A stretch of DNA of 54,644 nt from Candidatus Methylomirabilota bacterium (GTDB taxonomy: Bacteria; Methylomirabilota; Methylomirabilia; Rokubacteriales; CSP1-6), in the NCBI GenBank assembly GCA_035936835.1, contig DASYVT010000176.1, positions 1-54,644 on the forward strand, given 5' to 3'. Below are positions 1-8,564 of this stretch, in pieces. The notes below the pieces were generated by a model. The model searched no databases. It was not told where the DNA came from and worked only from the letters and a program-made list of their open reading frames with translations. Within the stretch, counting starts at the first letter, position 1. Each line of letters begins with the position of its first letter. A program made the translations under genes and the position numbers.

Positions 1-141
1 GAGACGGACACGCGGAAGAACGTCAAGCGCCTGATCGCCCTGGTCGAGCCTGGCATCATCTTGGTCATGGGGCTCGTCGTGGGCTTCATCGTCGTGGCCA
101 TGCTCATGGCCATCGTCTCGATCACCGACATCCCGATCTAG
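1..141 (+). CDS. gspF: Type II secretion inner-membrane protein GspF, 3' end only
   Basis: The first 46 codons of the window read as the C-terminus of GspF, the polytopic platform protein of the type II secretion system. What is seen is a basic lead-in (TRKNVKRLIALVEPG) followed by one hydrophobic helix and the ending SITDIPI with a TAG stop. The LVEP..I...G.VVGFIVVAMLMAI pattern is the last transmembrane helix of GspF/PilC proteins. The rest of the gene, and presumably gspE, lie outside the window. The pseudopilin genes that follow confirm the assignment. Confidence 0.85.
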   Translation, partial: ETDTRKNVKRLIALVEPGIILVMGLVVGFIVVAMLMAIVSITDIPI

Positions 142-561
142 CGCGCGGGCGTTGCGGGCGCCTGTCGTGTGTCGCGGTGGAATTGCGGCGTAACTTCGCC
201 GCCGAATGCTAGAGGTAGTATCGCTGCGGCCCACCCACCCCAAGCCCTAGCGGTCGCACGTCGCGTTTCTCCTTACTCGATTGCGAGAATTCCGAAGTAA
301 GCTAAACAGACATTTGTAACCTTAGTATCCTCGCCAACAGGAGGCTCATCACGCACCCGCCACACGGCTGTCCGCGGCCGTCCCGCGATATCCTAGCGAG
401 TCTTGCGGACTGTGAGAGAATCAGTGTTCGAGCGCATCAAGCGAGCCATGATCGCCATGCGACTACGGCTGCCTGCGCGGATCGGGCGGTCTATCTGCGA
501 TTTTGGCGCGATGGCTCATGACGGTCCAACAATATCCATGCACGGTAATCATCGCGTCACC
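142..561. other. gspF-gspG intergenic stretch with no confident gene
   Basis: This is the only long gap inside the secretion operon. Part of it (about 180-350) is visibly richer in A+T than its surroundings. It holds a short inverted repeat (CTTACT at 272-277, AGTAAG at 296-301) and a perfect AGGAGG at 340-345 that is not followed by ATG, GTG or TTG at a useful distance. An open frame from a TTG at 403 runs into gspG, but the extra 53 codons do not look like a prepilin leader. It could be an untranslated leader with its own promoter, or a long N-terminal extension of GspG. Confidence 0.4.
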
Positions 562-1032
562 ATGAGGCGCCTCGCCGGCACAGGGCAATCCCTGAGGTCG
601 AGCCTCCGGGCAATCGGCAGTTCGCGCGGCTTTTCCCTGATCGAGCTGCTCGTGGTGATCATCATCCTGGGCCTGCTGGCCGGCCTCGTGGGCCCGCGCC
701 TCTTTTCCCGCGTGGGCCAGTCCAAGCAGGCCGCCGCCCGCGCGCAGATCGAGCTCTTCAGCGCCGCGCTGGACCAGTACCGACTCGACGTCGGATCATA
801 TCCGCCCGCAGGTGCCGGCCTCGAGGCGCTCGTGAGCAACCAGAACGTCCCCAACTGGAACGGTCCTTACCTCAAGAAGAACGTGGTCCCGGTGGACCCC
901 TGGGGCAAGCCCTACCTGTACAAGTGCTGCCCGGGCGATCACGGCGACTTCGACATCTGGAGCCTCGGGGCCGACGGCGCCCCGGGCGGCGACGGGGAAA
1001 ACGCCGACGTAACCTTGTGGTCGGTGAAATGA
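562..1032 (+). CDS. gspG: Major pseudopilin GspG of the type II secretion system
   Basis: GspG is the main subunit of the periplasmic pseudopilus that pushes folded substrates through the secretin. A prepilin peptidase site is visible as G|FSLIELLVV, with the conserved Glu at +5, followed by the N-terminal helix. The C-terminal half has the GspG signature: NGPYL, VDPWG.PY.Y, then HGDFDIWSLGADG, the calcium-binding end loop. A CC pair precedes that loop. I chose the ATG at 562 because it gives a 23-residue leader, but no good Shine-Dalgarno sequence precedes it. In-frame alternatives are ATG 538 and TTG 403. The stop overlaps the gspH start as ATGA. Confidence 0.9.
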   Translation: MRRLAGTGQSLRSSLRAIGSSRGFSLIELLVVIIILGLLAGLVGPRLFSRVGQSKQAAARAQIELFSAALDQYRLDVGSYPPAGAGLEALVSNQNVPNWNGPYLKKNVVPVDPWGKPYLYKCCPGDHGDFDIWSLGADGAPGGDGENADVTLWSVK

Positions 1033-1463
1033 AGCGCGGCTTCACCCTCATCGAACTGGCCGTGACGCTTTTCGTCCTGGCTCTCGGGGTCGCCGTGGCC
1101 GCCCCTTCGCTTGCGCGCGGCGTGGACACGGTGAGGGCGAGGGCGGAGACGGCGGGGATCGCGACCTTCCTCCGAGCCGCGCGCGAGCAGGCCATCACGC
1201 ACAACCGCCCCTACGAGGTGCGGGTGAAGACGGAGGAAGGCATCATCGAGTTGCGCACCGGCGAGACAGTGCTGGCGAGCCGACGCCTCGCGCTCGGGGT
1301 CCGGGTGATTGCCGACCCGCCGACGAGTCGCACCGTCACCTTCCTGCCCCAGGGTCTCTCGAGCGGCGCCCGGCTCCGCGTGGAGGGGCCTGGGCGCAGG
1401 GCGTACCTCGTCACCGTGGATGCGCTGACCGGGCGGGTCGCCACCCGGAGAATCGATACATGA
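1029..1463 (+). CDS. gspH: Minor pseudopilin GspH
   Basis: This is a minor pseudopilin of about 144 residues at the tip complex of the pseudopilus. The start ATG overlaps the gspG stop (ATGA). The leader is only MKR before G|FTLIELAVTLFVLALG, a class III signal peptide with Glu at +5. The rest is a beta-rich domain typical of GspH/FimT proteins, with no cysteines. It is assigned from its position between gspG and gspI and its length; sequence conservation in GspH outside the N-terminus is low, so the letter rests on synteny. Confidence 0.82.
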   Translation: MKRGFTLIELAVTLFVLALGVAVAAPSLARGVDTVRARAETAGIATFLRAAREQAITHNRPYEVRVKTEEGIIELRTGETVLASRRLALGVRVIADPPTSRTVTFLPQGLSSGARLRVEGPGRRAYLVTVDALTGRVATRRIDT

Positions 1464-1849
1464 GCCGCCGCGCGGACGCGGGCTTCACGCTCCTCGAGGT
1501 GCTGGTGGCCGTGGTCATCTTGAGCGTCACGGTGGTCACGTTGGTCCAGCTCGCCTCGCAGGGGCTCAGGCTGTTGAAACTCTCGAGCGACTACCAGGAG
1601 GCCGTGCTCCTGGCCGACCGCGTGACCCGGGCCGGCGATGCGTCCATCGAAGGTGTCGAGACCGGGCAGGAAGGCCGGTTCAACTGGGAGCGCCGGACCA
1701 GGGTCGTGGCGGTGCCGGATGACCTGGCGCCGGTTGGGAGCGCGTCCCCTCGCCTCCTCGCTCTCTCAGTGGCCGTGCGCTGGGGCACCGGGCGGACCCT
1801 GGAAGTGGCGACGCTGCGCCTGGCACCCGCCACCGTGACGACGCGATGA
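1460..1849 (+). CDS. gspI: Minor pseudopilin GspI
   Basis: This 129-residue prepilin starts at an ATG overlapping the gspH stop. The leader MSRRADA is followed by G|FTLLEVLVAVVILSV, with Glu at +5. The short C-terminal domain after the helix and the position between gspH and gspJ match GspI. In studied systems GspI nucleates the tip complex with GspJ and GspK. The downstream stop overlaps the gspJ start as ATGA. Confidence 0.85.
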   Translation: MSRRADAGFTLLEVLVAVVILSVTVVTLVQLASQGLRLLKLSSDYQEAVLLADRVTRAGDASIEGVETGQEGRFNWERRTRVVAVPDDLAPVGSASPRLLALSVAVRWGTGRTLEVATLRLAPATVTTR

Positions 1850-2466
1850 CGCCCTCACGGCAGCGGGGCTTCACCCTGGTGGAGGTGGTCATCGCGCTCA
1901 CCATAGTGGCCACGCTGCTCGTCGTCATGTTCGGAAGCCTGCGGGTAGGGCTGGCGGCCTGGCAGCGCGGGGACGAGCGCGCCGAGGTCCTCGAGCGCGC
2001 GCGGAGCATCACCCAGATCGTCACGCGTACATTGGGAGCCGCGCATCCGTATATGACCGCGCCGCAGGGACGGGAGGCGCCCCGCCTCCTCTTCGAGGGA
2101 GCGCCGGATCGAGTGGCCTTCGTCACCGCGGTGCCGCCCTTCCCGACGGCCGCGCCCATTGCCTTCACCGCTGTGACGCTGTCCCAAGATGCCGGGCCGG
2201 TGCCGGGGCTTGCCGTGCGTCAGAAGCCGCTGCCGAACGAGGAGCCTTTTGACCGCGGCCTCCAGCCCGCCCTCGTGGACGGGACCGTCAGCGATGTCCG
2301 TTTCCGCTATCTGAGAGAATCGGACCGCGTGTGGACAGAACGCTGGGACGCCGCTCAGGAGAAGGCGCTCCCCCTGGCGGTCGAGATAACGCTCACCATC
2401 GTCCAGGCGGGGCGGAGCGCCCCGCAGCCGCCGCTCATCGTCTCGCTCCCCGTGAGGACTCCGTGA
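1846..2466 (+). CDS. gspJ: Minor pseudopilin GspJ
   Basis: This 206-residue prepilin has the leader MTPSRQR and cleavage site G|FTLVEVVIALTIVATLL, keeping Glu +5. Its length, and the segment reading VDGTVSDVRFRYL followed by W.E.W, fit GspJ, the largest of the H/I/J group and a partner of GspI and GspK in the tip complex. Start and stop both overlap neighbours by four bases, so it is translationally coupled in the run. Confidence 0.86.
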   Translation: MTPSRQRGFTLVEVVIALTIVATLLVVMFGSLRVGLAAWQRGDERAEVLERARSITQIVTRTLGAAHPYMTAPQGREAPRLLFEGAPDRVAFVTAVPPFPTAAPIAFTAVTLSQDAGPVPGLAVRQKPLPNEEPFDRGLQPALVDGTVSDVRFRYLRESDRVWTERWDAAQEKALPLAVEITLTIVQAGRSAPQPPLIVSLPVRTP

Positions 2467-3422
2467 AGAACGAGCGCGGCTTCGCCCTCCTGGCGGTGAT
2501 GTTGGTGATGACGCTCCTCGCCATCGTCGTCACCGAGCTCGCCATGTCCATGCGCCTCGAAGCGTCCATGGTCCGCTCCTTCAAGGACGTGACGCTCGCC
2601 ACCCACCTGGCCGAGGCGGCCGTCCAGCAGGCGATGAGGGAGATCCTGGGGCCGGGCACCATCCAGGGTCTCGACGAGGACGGGACATTGTCATTCTTCC
2701 GGATCGTGGGCACCTCCGTCCTGCTGGTCAAGCAGAGCAGGCTGCCGCGCCGGCGCGTGGCGCTGGGGGCCGGCGAGTTCTCCTACCGGATCTCGGACGA
2801 GGAGGCGCGGCTGAACCTCAACGCGGCACCTCCAGATCGCGTGGACCGGCTGCTCACCGCCCTCGGCCTCGACAAGCAGGCGCGCGACATCATCAACGAC
2901 TCGCTGCAGGACTGGAAGGACGCCGACGACCTCTCCCGCATCAACGGCGCCGAGAGCGAGGACTTCTACCTCAAGCTCCCGGTCCCGTACAGGGCGAGGA
3001 ACGGCGCGCTCCAGGACACGGCCGAGCTGCTCCAGATCCGCGGCATCACGCGAGAGATCTACCGAGGGGAGAAGGGCCACCCCGGCCTCGCCGACCTCGT
3101 CACCGTGGTGGGTCGCAACACCGTCAACATGAACACGGCGCCCGGCCCTGTGCTAAAGGCGCTCGGCCTGTCGGACGCCGAGGTCATCGAGATCACCCAG
3201 ACGCGCACCACGACGCCGTACACGAGCGTGCCCGAGCGCTTCGGGGGGAAGGGGGTCGGCGTCGGCAGCGCGACCTTCCGCATCGAGGCGGAGGGGCTGA
3301 TCGCGGGCGAGCCGCGGGCGCGCATCGTCGCCATCGTCCAGCGCCGGAGCGGCCCGCCGACGGGCGCCGCGACGCCGCCCCTCGGCGTGACGACGCTCTC
3401 CTGGCGCCTGGCTGAGCCATGA
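2463..3422 (+). CDS. gspK: Minor pseudopilin GspK
   Basis: I place the start at GTG 2463, overlapping the gspJ stop as GTGA, giving 319 residues; an open frame continues upstream but has no prepilin logic. The N-terminus is VKNERG|FALLAVMLVMTLLA. As is usual for GspK, the Glu +5 found in other pseudopilins is absent. The large C-terminal part contains the helix-hairpin-helix-like ADDLSRINGAESEDF and NTVNMNTA motifs of the GspK alpha domain. GspK caps the pseudopilus. Confidence 0.9.
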   Translation: MKNERGFALLAVMLVMTLLAIVVTELAMSMRLEASMVRSFKDVTLATHLAEAAVQQAMREILGPGTIQGLDEDGTLSFFRIVGTSVLLVKQSRLPRRRVALGAGEFSYRISDEEARLNLNAAPPDRVDRLLTALGLDKQARDIINDSLQDWKDADDLSRINGAESEDFYLKLPVPYRARNGALQDTAELLQIRGITREIYRGEKGHPGLADLVTVVGRNTVNMNTAPGPVLKALGLSDAEVIEITQTRTTTPYTSVPERFGGKGVGVGSATFRIEAEGLIAGEPRARIVAIVQRRSGPPTGAATPPLGVTTLSWRLAEP

Positions 3423-4744
3423 AAGCGCGCGCCGGGCTCTTCGTGGACGAGAACAGGCTTGCGCTGGCCGTCCTGTCCGGCCGCGGGACGGTGGAGTGCG
3501 TCGCGTTCGACGCGGGCGAGAACCTCGGGCCGCTCGTCGCGGGCGAGCTCGACAGCCGCGGCTACAAGCGGCGCCGGCTGCGCGTGGGCCTCGACCGCGG
3601 CCTCGCCGTTGTCAAGGTGCTCGAGCTGCCGCGCGCGGAGGGCAGCAACCTCGGCGAGATGGTTCGCTTCGAGTTGGACCGGCATGTCCCCTTTCCGGCC
3701 GAGGACGTCGCCTGGGACTGGCGCCTCAATCCCGGCAGGGCCGACGGCCCGATCCGCGTGCTGGTCGGGGCCTGCGAGCGGCGCCGGGTGGACCAGGCGC
3801 TCGGCCTCGTGCGAGAGGCCCGGCGTCGGCCCGCGACGCTCTCGGTGGCCTGCCACGATCTCTGCGGGCTGCTCCCGCGCAAGATCGAGGCCAAGCGCGC
3901 CGTCTGGGCGCATCGCCACGACGGCCGTACCGACCTCGTCTTCCTCAGTCGCGGCGTCGTACGCCTGAGCCGGACGGTGCCCGCCGAGACGCCCCACGAG
4001 CTCGTGCGCGAGATCCAGCGAAGCCTGGCGCTGCTCCAGTGGCGCGACTGCGAGGCGCTGTGGATCTCGGGCGACGAGACCGAGCGCTTCCTGTCCGCCC
4101 CCTCGCTGGCAGAGCTCGGAGCCGCCGTCTCGGCGCCTCCGTATTCGGCGGACGCCCGCGCGCTCGTTGAGTCGCTGCCCGGGGAGCGGCACGGCGCCGC
4201 CGTCCTGGCTCTCGCCGTCGCCTTCAGCTCGCGCAGGCCGCGCATCGACTTCCTCCCGCCCGCGCTCAGGCCGCGGCGCGCCTCACCCGGCCAGCTCGTC
4301 ACCGCCGCGATGCTCGCCATCACGGCGCTCCTCGGCCTGGGAGTCCTGGGCGCCCAGGTCTGGCAGCGCGAGCGCTACGTGACCCGGCTCTCTCAGGAGA
4401 TCAGGCGGCTCGACCCGGAGGTCAAGGCCGTGGAGCGGCTCGCCGCAGAGGTGGCGCAGAAGAAGCGGCTCGTGGCGGCGCTCCAAGGGGTCCCGGCCCG
4501 CGGGCTGCGCCCGCTGCCGTTCATGCGCGATCTGACGGCGCTCGTCCCGCAGGACTCCTGGCTCCAGGCGCTCAACATGGACACCCAGGGCGTGGAGATC
4601 ATCGGCCAGGCCGGGACGGCGAGCGCGCTGATCCCCACCCTCGAGGCCTCGCCCTGGCTCGAGCGCGTCGAGTTCACCTCGCCCGTGACCAAGGGCCAGG
4701 GCAAGGAGCAATTCCGCCTCCGCGCCAGCTGGGAGCGGCACTAG
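3419..4744 (+). CDS. gspL: Type II secretion assembly protein GspL
   Basis: This is a 441-residue inner-membrane component. Residues 1 to about 280 form a cytoplasmic actin-like (PilM-type) domain that in the family binds the GspE ATPase. A single hydrophobic helix at about 292-314 (QLVTAAMLAITALLGLGVLG) crosses the membrane, and a coiled-coil and ferredoxin-like periplasmic part follows, ending in a PilN-like domain (LRPLPFMRDLTALVPQDSWL). It starts at an ATG overlapping the gspK stop. Order and topology make GspL the best call; PilM/PilN-like fusion is an equivalent description. Confidence 0.85.
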   Translation: MKARAGLFVDENRLALAVLSGRGTVECVAFDAGENLGPLVAGELDSRGYKRRRLRVGLDRGLAVVKVLELPRAEGSNLGEMVRFELDRHVPFPAEDVAWDWRLNPGRADGPIRVLVGACERRRVDQALGLVREARRRPATLSVACHDLCGLLPRKIEAKRAVWAHRHDGRTDLVFLSRGVVRLSRTVPAETPHELVREIQRSLALLQWRDCEALWISGDETERFLSAPSLAELGAAVSAPPYSADARALVESLPGERHGAAVLALAVAFSSRRPRIDFLPPALRPRRASPGQLVTAAMLAITALLGLGVLGAQVWQRERYVTRLSQEIRRLDPEVKAVERLAAEVAQKKRLVAALQGVPARGLRPLPFMRDLTALVPQDSWLQALNMDTQGVEIIGQAGTASALIPTLEASPWLERVEFTSPVTKGQGKEQFRLRASWERH

Positions 4745-4745
4745 C

Positions 4746-5318
4746 ATGCTGATCCTGAGGCGTCGCGAGCGCACCCTGATCGGGCTGGCCCTGGCCGGGC
4801 TTCTGCTTGTCGCCCTGTATCTCTACGTCGTCGAGCCGCTGGTCAACCGGGCCCGCGATCTGACCGAGCTGGCCCCGGCACGCGAGGCCACGCTCGAGTC
4901 GCGCCGGCGCCTCGTCGCGCAGCGCGCGCGGCTCACCGAGGAGCTGGCCGAGGCGACGCTGGCCGTCGAGAAGCAGGCGGCGCGACTCCTGCCCGGGCCG
5001 ACGGCGCCGCTGGCGGCCTCGGAGCTTCAGAAGGTGGTCAAGGAAGTGGCCGCGGGGGCCAACGTGGAGGTGCGCAGCGAGCGCGTCATGCCGCCCGCCG
5101 ACATGGCCGGGCTCCAGGAAGTGCCGATCGAGCTGACCGTGGCCGGGAGCATCCGCGAGACCGTGGCTCTCCTCTACCAGATCGAGCACACGCCAAGGCT
5201 GCTGACCGTCAAGGACGTCAAGGTGCGCGTGGTGGGCATCGGCCAGCCGCGCGGACTGCTGACCACCCTCACCGTCGCGGGCTATCTGCTGCCTGCGCCG
5301 GCCGCTGGGAGCAACTAG
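4746..5318 (+). CDS. gspM: Type II secretion protein GspM (PilO-like)
   Basis: This 190-residue bitopic protein has a short basic cytoplasmic tail (MLILRRRERTLI), one transmembrane helix at about 12-30, a charged coiled coil (about 40-85) and a periplasmic ferredoxin-like domain with VPIELTVAGSIRETVALLYQIE, the pattern seen in GspM/PilO proteins. It begins one base after gspL. In the family it forms hetero-oligomers with GspL and links the cytoplasmic ATPase platform to the pseudopilus. Confidence 0.82.
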   Translation: MLILRRRERTLIGLALAGLLLVALYLYVVEPLVNRARDLTELAPAREATLESRRRLVAQRARLTEELAEATLAVEKQAARLLPGPTAPLAASELQKVVKEVAAGANVEVRSERVMPPADMAGLQEVPIELTVAGSIRETVALLYQIEHTPRLLTVKDVKVRVVGIGQPRGLLTTLTVAGYLLPAPAAGSN

Positions 5319-5319
5319 A

Positions 5320-5928
5320 GTGTCGCGGCGACTGCTCGTGATCAACGTGGCGCTCGGGATCGTGAGCGTCGTGCTGGCCGTGGGCATATTCCGGACGCTC
5401 CTCGCGAAGCGGCCCCTGCCGCCGCCGTCGGCGCCGAGGGCCGTGAGCGCGCCGGCGCCCGCGGTGGCCGCCCAGGCCGGCGACGCCGGGCCGGGCGCGT
5501 ACTCGGTCGTCGCGGCACGGAACCTCTTCAATCCAAGCCGGAGCGAGACCGCGGCGGTGGCGGCGGCGCCCGTCTCGAAGCCCATCCTCCACGGCGTCGT
5601 GATGAACGGGTCCAAGAGCCGGGCCTTCCTCGAGGATCCGACGTTCAAGCGCGTGGCCGGCTACTCGGTGGGCGACACGGTGGGAGGCGGCACGCTCGAC
5701 AAGATCGCCGACGACCGCGTGGTGATCACGCGCCCCGAGGGCCCGCTCGAGATCCTGCTCCAGGACCCCGCCAAACCGAGGGCAACGCCCACGGCGGCCG
5801 CAGCGCCGGCCCAGGTCGGGCCGGCCCAGGTCGGGCCGGCCCAGGTCGGATCGCCGCCGAGCCTGGTTCCTCCCGCTATCCCACAGATGAGGCAGGGCAT
5901 TCCGCCCCAGAGGCAGCCGGGCCAATGA
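5320..5928 (+). CDS. gspC: GspC-like inner-membrane coupling protein
   Basis: This 202-residue protein starts with GTG one base after the gspM stop. It has one N-terminal transmembrane helix (about 5-27), a proline/alanine-rich linker, then a homology-region domain (ARNLFNP, followed by LHGVVMN.SKSRAFLEDP and YSVGDTVGGGTLDKIADDRVVI) like GspC/PilP. In the family this domain docks on the N0 domain of the secretin, matching the gspD gene directly downstream (ATGA overlap). No PDZ domain is present. The C-terminal tail carries three perfect AQVGP-type repeats at 5806-5850. Confidence 0.82.
   Translation: MSRRLLVINVALGIVSVVLAVGIFRTLLAKRPLPPPSAPRAVSAPAPAVAAQAGDAGPGAYSVVAARNLFNPSRSETAAVAAAPVSKPILHGVVMNGSKSRAFLEDPTFKRVAGYSVGDTVGGGTLDKIADDRVVITRPEGPLEILLQDPAKPRATPTAAAAPAQVGPAQVGPAQVGSPPSLVPPAIPQMRQGIPPQRQPGQ
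5806..5850 (+). repeat. 15-bp tandem repeat, three copies, inside gspC
   Basis: Three head-to-tail copies of CCGGCCCAGGTCGGG occupy 5806-5820, 5821-5835 and 5836-5850; the last differs at its final base. The repeat is in frame and encodes repeated A-Q-V-G-P in the flexible C-terminal tail of the GspC-like protein. Confidence 0.97.
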
Positions 5929-8297
5929 GCAGTCCAAGACTGACGGCCTCGGTCCTGCTGGCGGCCCTCTTGCTTGCCGCGTGCAACACCGCGACACCAA
6001 GCCGTGGGGCGAGCCCGCCCGGCACGGTCGCTTCGTCCCCCACGCGGGTCGAGGTCGGGACGGAGCCGGTCACGCCGCCTGTGGCACCAGCCCCGACGCC
6101 TCCGGAGGCTGTGGCGCCGACGCCTGCGCCGACCCCAGGCCCGGCCCCGCTGTCGGTCGGCCCCGTGCGTCCGCCTGAGCCAGCTCCGGAGCCGCGGCCC
6201 CCGGCGACCCCGCAACCCCCGGCGCCGCCGACACCGGGCACCCCGGCCGCCGCCAACATCGTCTTCAACTTCGACAGTGCCGACGTCGAGGTGGTGATCC
6301 AGGCGGCGGCCGAGATCGTGGGCTTCAACTACGTGCTGGCGCCAGCCGTGCGGGGGCGGAAGGTCACCGTCCAGACCATCGGACGCATCGCCAGCGACGA
6401 CGTCTTCAACGTGCTCCTGACCATCCTCGACGTCAACGGGCTGGCCGCCGTGCGCTCGGGCAACCTCTACCGCATCATCCCCCGCGAGGGCGCGCCGCAG
6501 TCGTCCGTGAGGATCGTGGTCGGACGGGACGTCAGCCCGTTGCGTGCGAGCGACGAGATCGTGACCCAGATCGTGCCGCTCAAGTACATCAGCGCGGCGG
6601 ACGCGGTCAATCTGCTCCGCCCCTTCGTGGCGCTCCAGGGCGCCGTGACGTCGCACCGCGAGACCAATCTCCTGATCATCACCGACACGGCCTCCAACAT
6701 CCGGCGCCTGCTCGACATCCTGAAACTGGCCGACGTGCAGGTGGCGCTGGACGAGCTGCAGGTCATCCCGATCAAGAACGCCGATGCCCAGGAGCTGTCC
6801 GTGCTCCTCAACCAGATGTTCTCGACGGGCCGCCTGCGCACGGGCGCGGCAGCGCTCGGGCTGCCGGTGGCGGCGCCGGGACCGACCGGGGCGCCCGCGA
6901 CGCCGCGGCCGGCCGGGACCGATGGGGGCCAGGGCGCCGATCGCGCGCCGCTCATCGTCGCCGAGCGCCGTTCCAATTCGCTCGTGATCCACGCGCGGAA
7001 GCAGGAAATAGAGACCATCCTTCAGTTGATCGCCAAGCTTGACGTAGACATCTACGGCGGCCAGCGCGTCTTCATCTACTTTGTCGAGTACAGCAAGGCG
7101 AAGGACCTGGCCGCCACGCTCGAGGCCGTCTACGGGCGCGCCGCGGCGCAGGGCACCCGGTCCCCCGGCGCGCCGCCCGGCTCTCTCCCCCTGGGCACCC
7201 GGTCGCCGCTGACCTCACAGGCTCCGCCTGCTTTGCCGACTACGACCCCAGGTCTGGGGGGGGTCGGCGGGCTCGAGGGGGAGGGCGGCCAGGCACAGGC
7301 CGATCTCCGTTTCATCTCCGACGAAATCACCAACGCCATCATCGTCACGACGCATCCGCGGCGCTGGAAGGAGATCGGGGAGACGATCAAGACACTCGAC
7401 CGCCTGGCGCGGCAGGTGCTGATCGAGGTACTGGTCGCCGAGGTCGTGCTCAAGGACGATACCAAGCTCGGCATCGAGTGGGCGGTGCGCAACGGTCGCT
7501 TCGTGTTCACCGACACCGCGAAAGGCGTGGTGGCGAGCCGCCCGCCGCAGGACCTCATCCCGGGCCCGGGCAGCCTGGGCGGCGGGAACGTGCTCGCCGG
7601 CTTCAACATGTTCACCTTCGCGGCCAACGAGTTCATCGCCGCGCTGAACGCGCTCGCCACCGAGAACAGGGTCAATATATTGTCGAACCCGTCCATCATG
7701 ACCAGCGAGAACAAGAAGGCGGTCATCAACGTCTCGACCTCCGTGCCCATCGTCACCGCCCAGCAGGTGCCCGTGGCGACGGGCGGCACCACCGGATTCT
7801 CCATCACGCAGACGGTCGAGTACAAGGACGTGGGCATCATCCTGACGGTCACCCCGCGCATCGGCGAGCACGGCACGGTCTCGCTCGACGTCAAGCAGGA
7901 GGTCAACGACGTCCTTCCGCTCACCGGCGTTGGGCCGAACAACTCGCCGAGCTTCAGCAAGCGCGAGGCGGAAACCTCCGTGGTCCTGCTGAACAACCAG
8001 ACGCTCGTGCTGGGCGGCCTCATCCAGAGCAAGCGCTCCTTCATCCGGAACGGCATCCCCTTCCTCAGCCGAATCCCGGTGCTGGGCTACCTCTTCGGCT
8101 CCACCGAGGAGATCATCGATAAGACCGAGCTGCTGCTCCTGATCACCCCCCGCGTGATCGGCACGGCCCTTGACGCAGCCCGTGTGACGGAGCAGATGCG
8201 CAAGGTCACGCCGGAGCTCGGGCAGTCCTTCAAGCTGGCCCCCCCGCGGCCGCCGGCGACCGCCACCCCGCCGCCCATACCGCCCCCGTCCCGCTAG
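5925..8297 (+). CDS. gspD: Secretin GspD, predicted lipoprotein
   Basis: This is the outer-membrane secretin of the type II system, 790 residues. The N-terminus is a lipoprotein signal peptide ending LLAAC with the lipid-acceptor Cys at 20 and Asn at +2. A proline-rich stretch (about 40-105) precedes the N0 domain (IVFNFDSADVEVVIQ), then N1 (IVPLKYISAADAVNLLRPFV), N2, N3 with a Gly/Pro-rich loop, and the C-terminal secretin domain (NILSNPSIMTSENKKAVI, VGIILTVTPRI, ETSVVLLNNQTLVLGGLI, IPVLGYLFGS, TELLLLITPRV). Most type II secretins use a separate pilotin; direct lipidation would remove that need. Confidence 0.95.
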   Translation: MSSPRLTASVLLAALLLAACNTATPSRGASPPGTVASSPTRVEVGTEPVTPPVAPAPTPPEAVAPTPAPTPGPAPLSVGPVRPPEPAPEPRPPATPQPPAPPTPGTPAAANIVFNFDSADVEVVIQAAAEIVGFNYVLAPAVRGRKVTVQTIGRIASDDVFNVLLTILDVNGLAAVRSGNLYRIIPREGAPQSSVRIVVGRDVSPLRASDEIVTQIVPLKYISAADAVNLLRPFVALQGAVTSHRETNLLIITDTASNIRRLLDILKLADVQVALDELQVIPIKNADAQELSVLLNQMFSTGRLRTGAAALGLPVAAPGPTGAPATPRPAGTDGGQGADRAPLIVAERRSNSLVIHARKQEIETILQLIAKLDVDIYGGQRVFIYFVEYSKAKDLAATLEAVYGRAAAQGTRSPGAPPGSLPLGTRSPLTSQAPPALPTTTPGLGGVGGLEGEGGQAQADLRFISDEITNAIIVTTHPRRWKEIGETIKTLDRLARQVLIEVLVAEVVLKDDTKLGIEWAVRNGRFVFTDTAKGVVASRPPQDLIPGPGSLGGGNVLAGFNMFTFAANEFIAALNALATENRVNILSNPSIMTSENKKAVINVSTSVPIVTAQQVPVATGGTTGFSITQTVEYKDVGIILTVTPRIGEHGTVSLDVKQEVNDVLPLTGVGPNNSPSFSKREAETSVVLLNNQTLVLGGLIQSKRSFIRNGIPFLSRIPVLGYLFGSTEEIIDKTELLLLITPRVIGTALDAARVTEQMRKVTPELGQSFKLAPPRPPATATPPPIPPPSR

Positions 8298-8319
8298 AGG
8301 CGCGCCGCCCTCCCCCCGC

Positions 8320-8532
8320 GCCCAACTGATCACAGGCATCTCCGGGTTCGTCGGGAACCACATGGCTGAATACGCGAACTCACAGCTCAACCTTCTCGAG
8401 GCGATCCGCGGGCTCACGCTCACAGCGGAGCGCTGTCCGAAGGTTCCCGGCATGAGAGTGGCGCCGGTCCAGGCCGGCTCACCGGATTGTAGTCTTCTCG
8501 CTCGGATGGGACCGACGAGCGGCCGGCGCTGA
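8320..8532 (+). pseudogene. Remnant of an NAD-dependent sugar epimerase/dehydratase
   Basis: An open stretch without a usable start codon reads QLITGISGFVGNHMAEYA, the Rossmann glycine-motif start of extended short-chain dehydrogenases (GDP-mannose 4,6-dehydratase or UDP-glucose epimerase type). It passes directly into LNLLEAIRGL..AERCPKV, which resembles a block that lies about 70-90 residues further on in intact proteins. The rest is unrelated and ends in TGA at 8530-8532. An internal deletion plus loss of the 3' half is the simplest reading. Confidence 0.6.
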
Positions 8533-8564
8533 TGCGGCGCTTGGCCGACTGACCCTCCGGCGCC

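Noticed and set aside
562-660. c-di-GMP (GEMM-type) riboswitch before gspG
   Set aside because: The GGCA/GGGCAAT resemblance is superficial; the conserved GEMM core could not be matched and the segment is probably coding.
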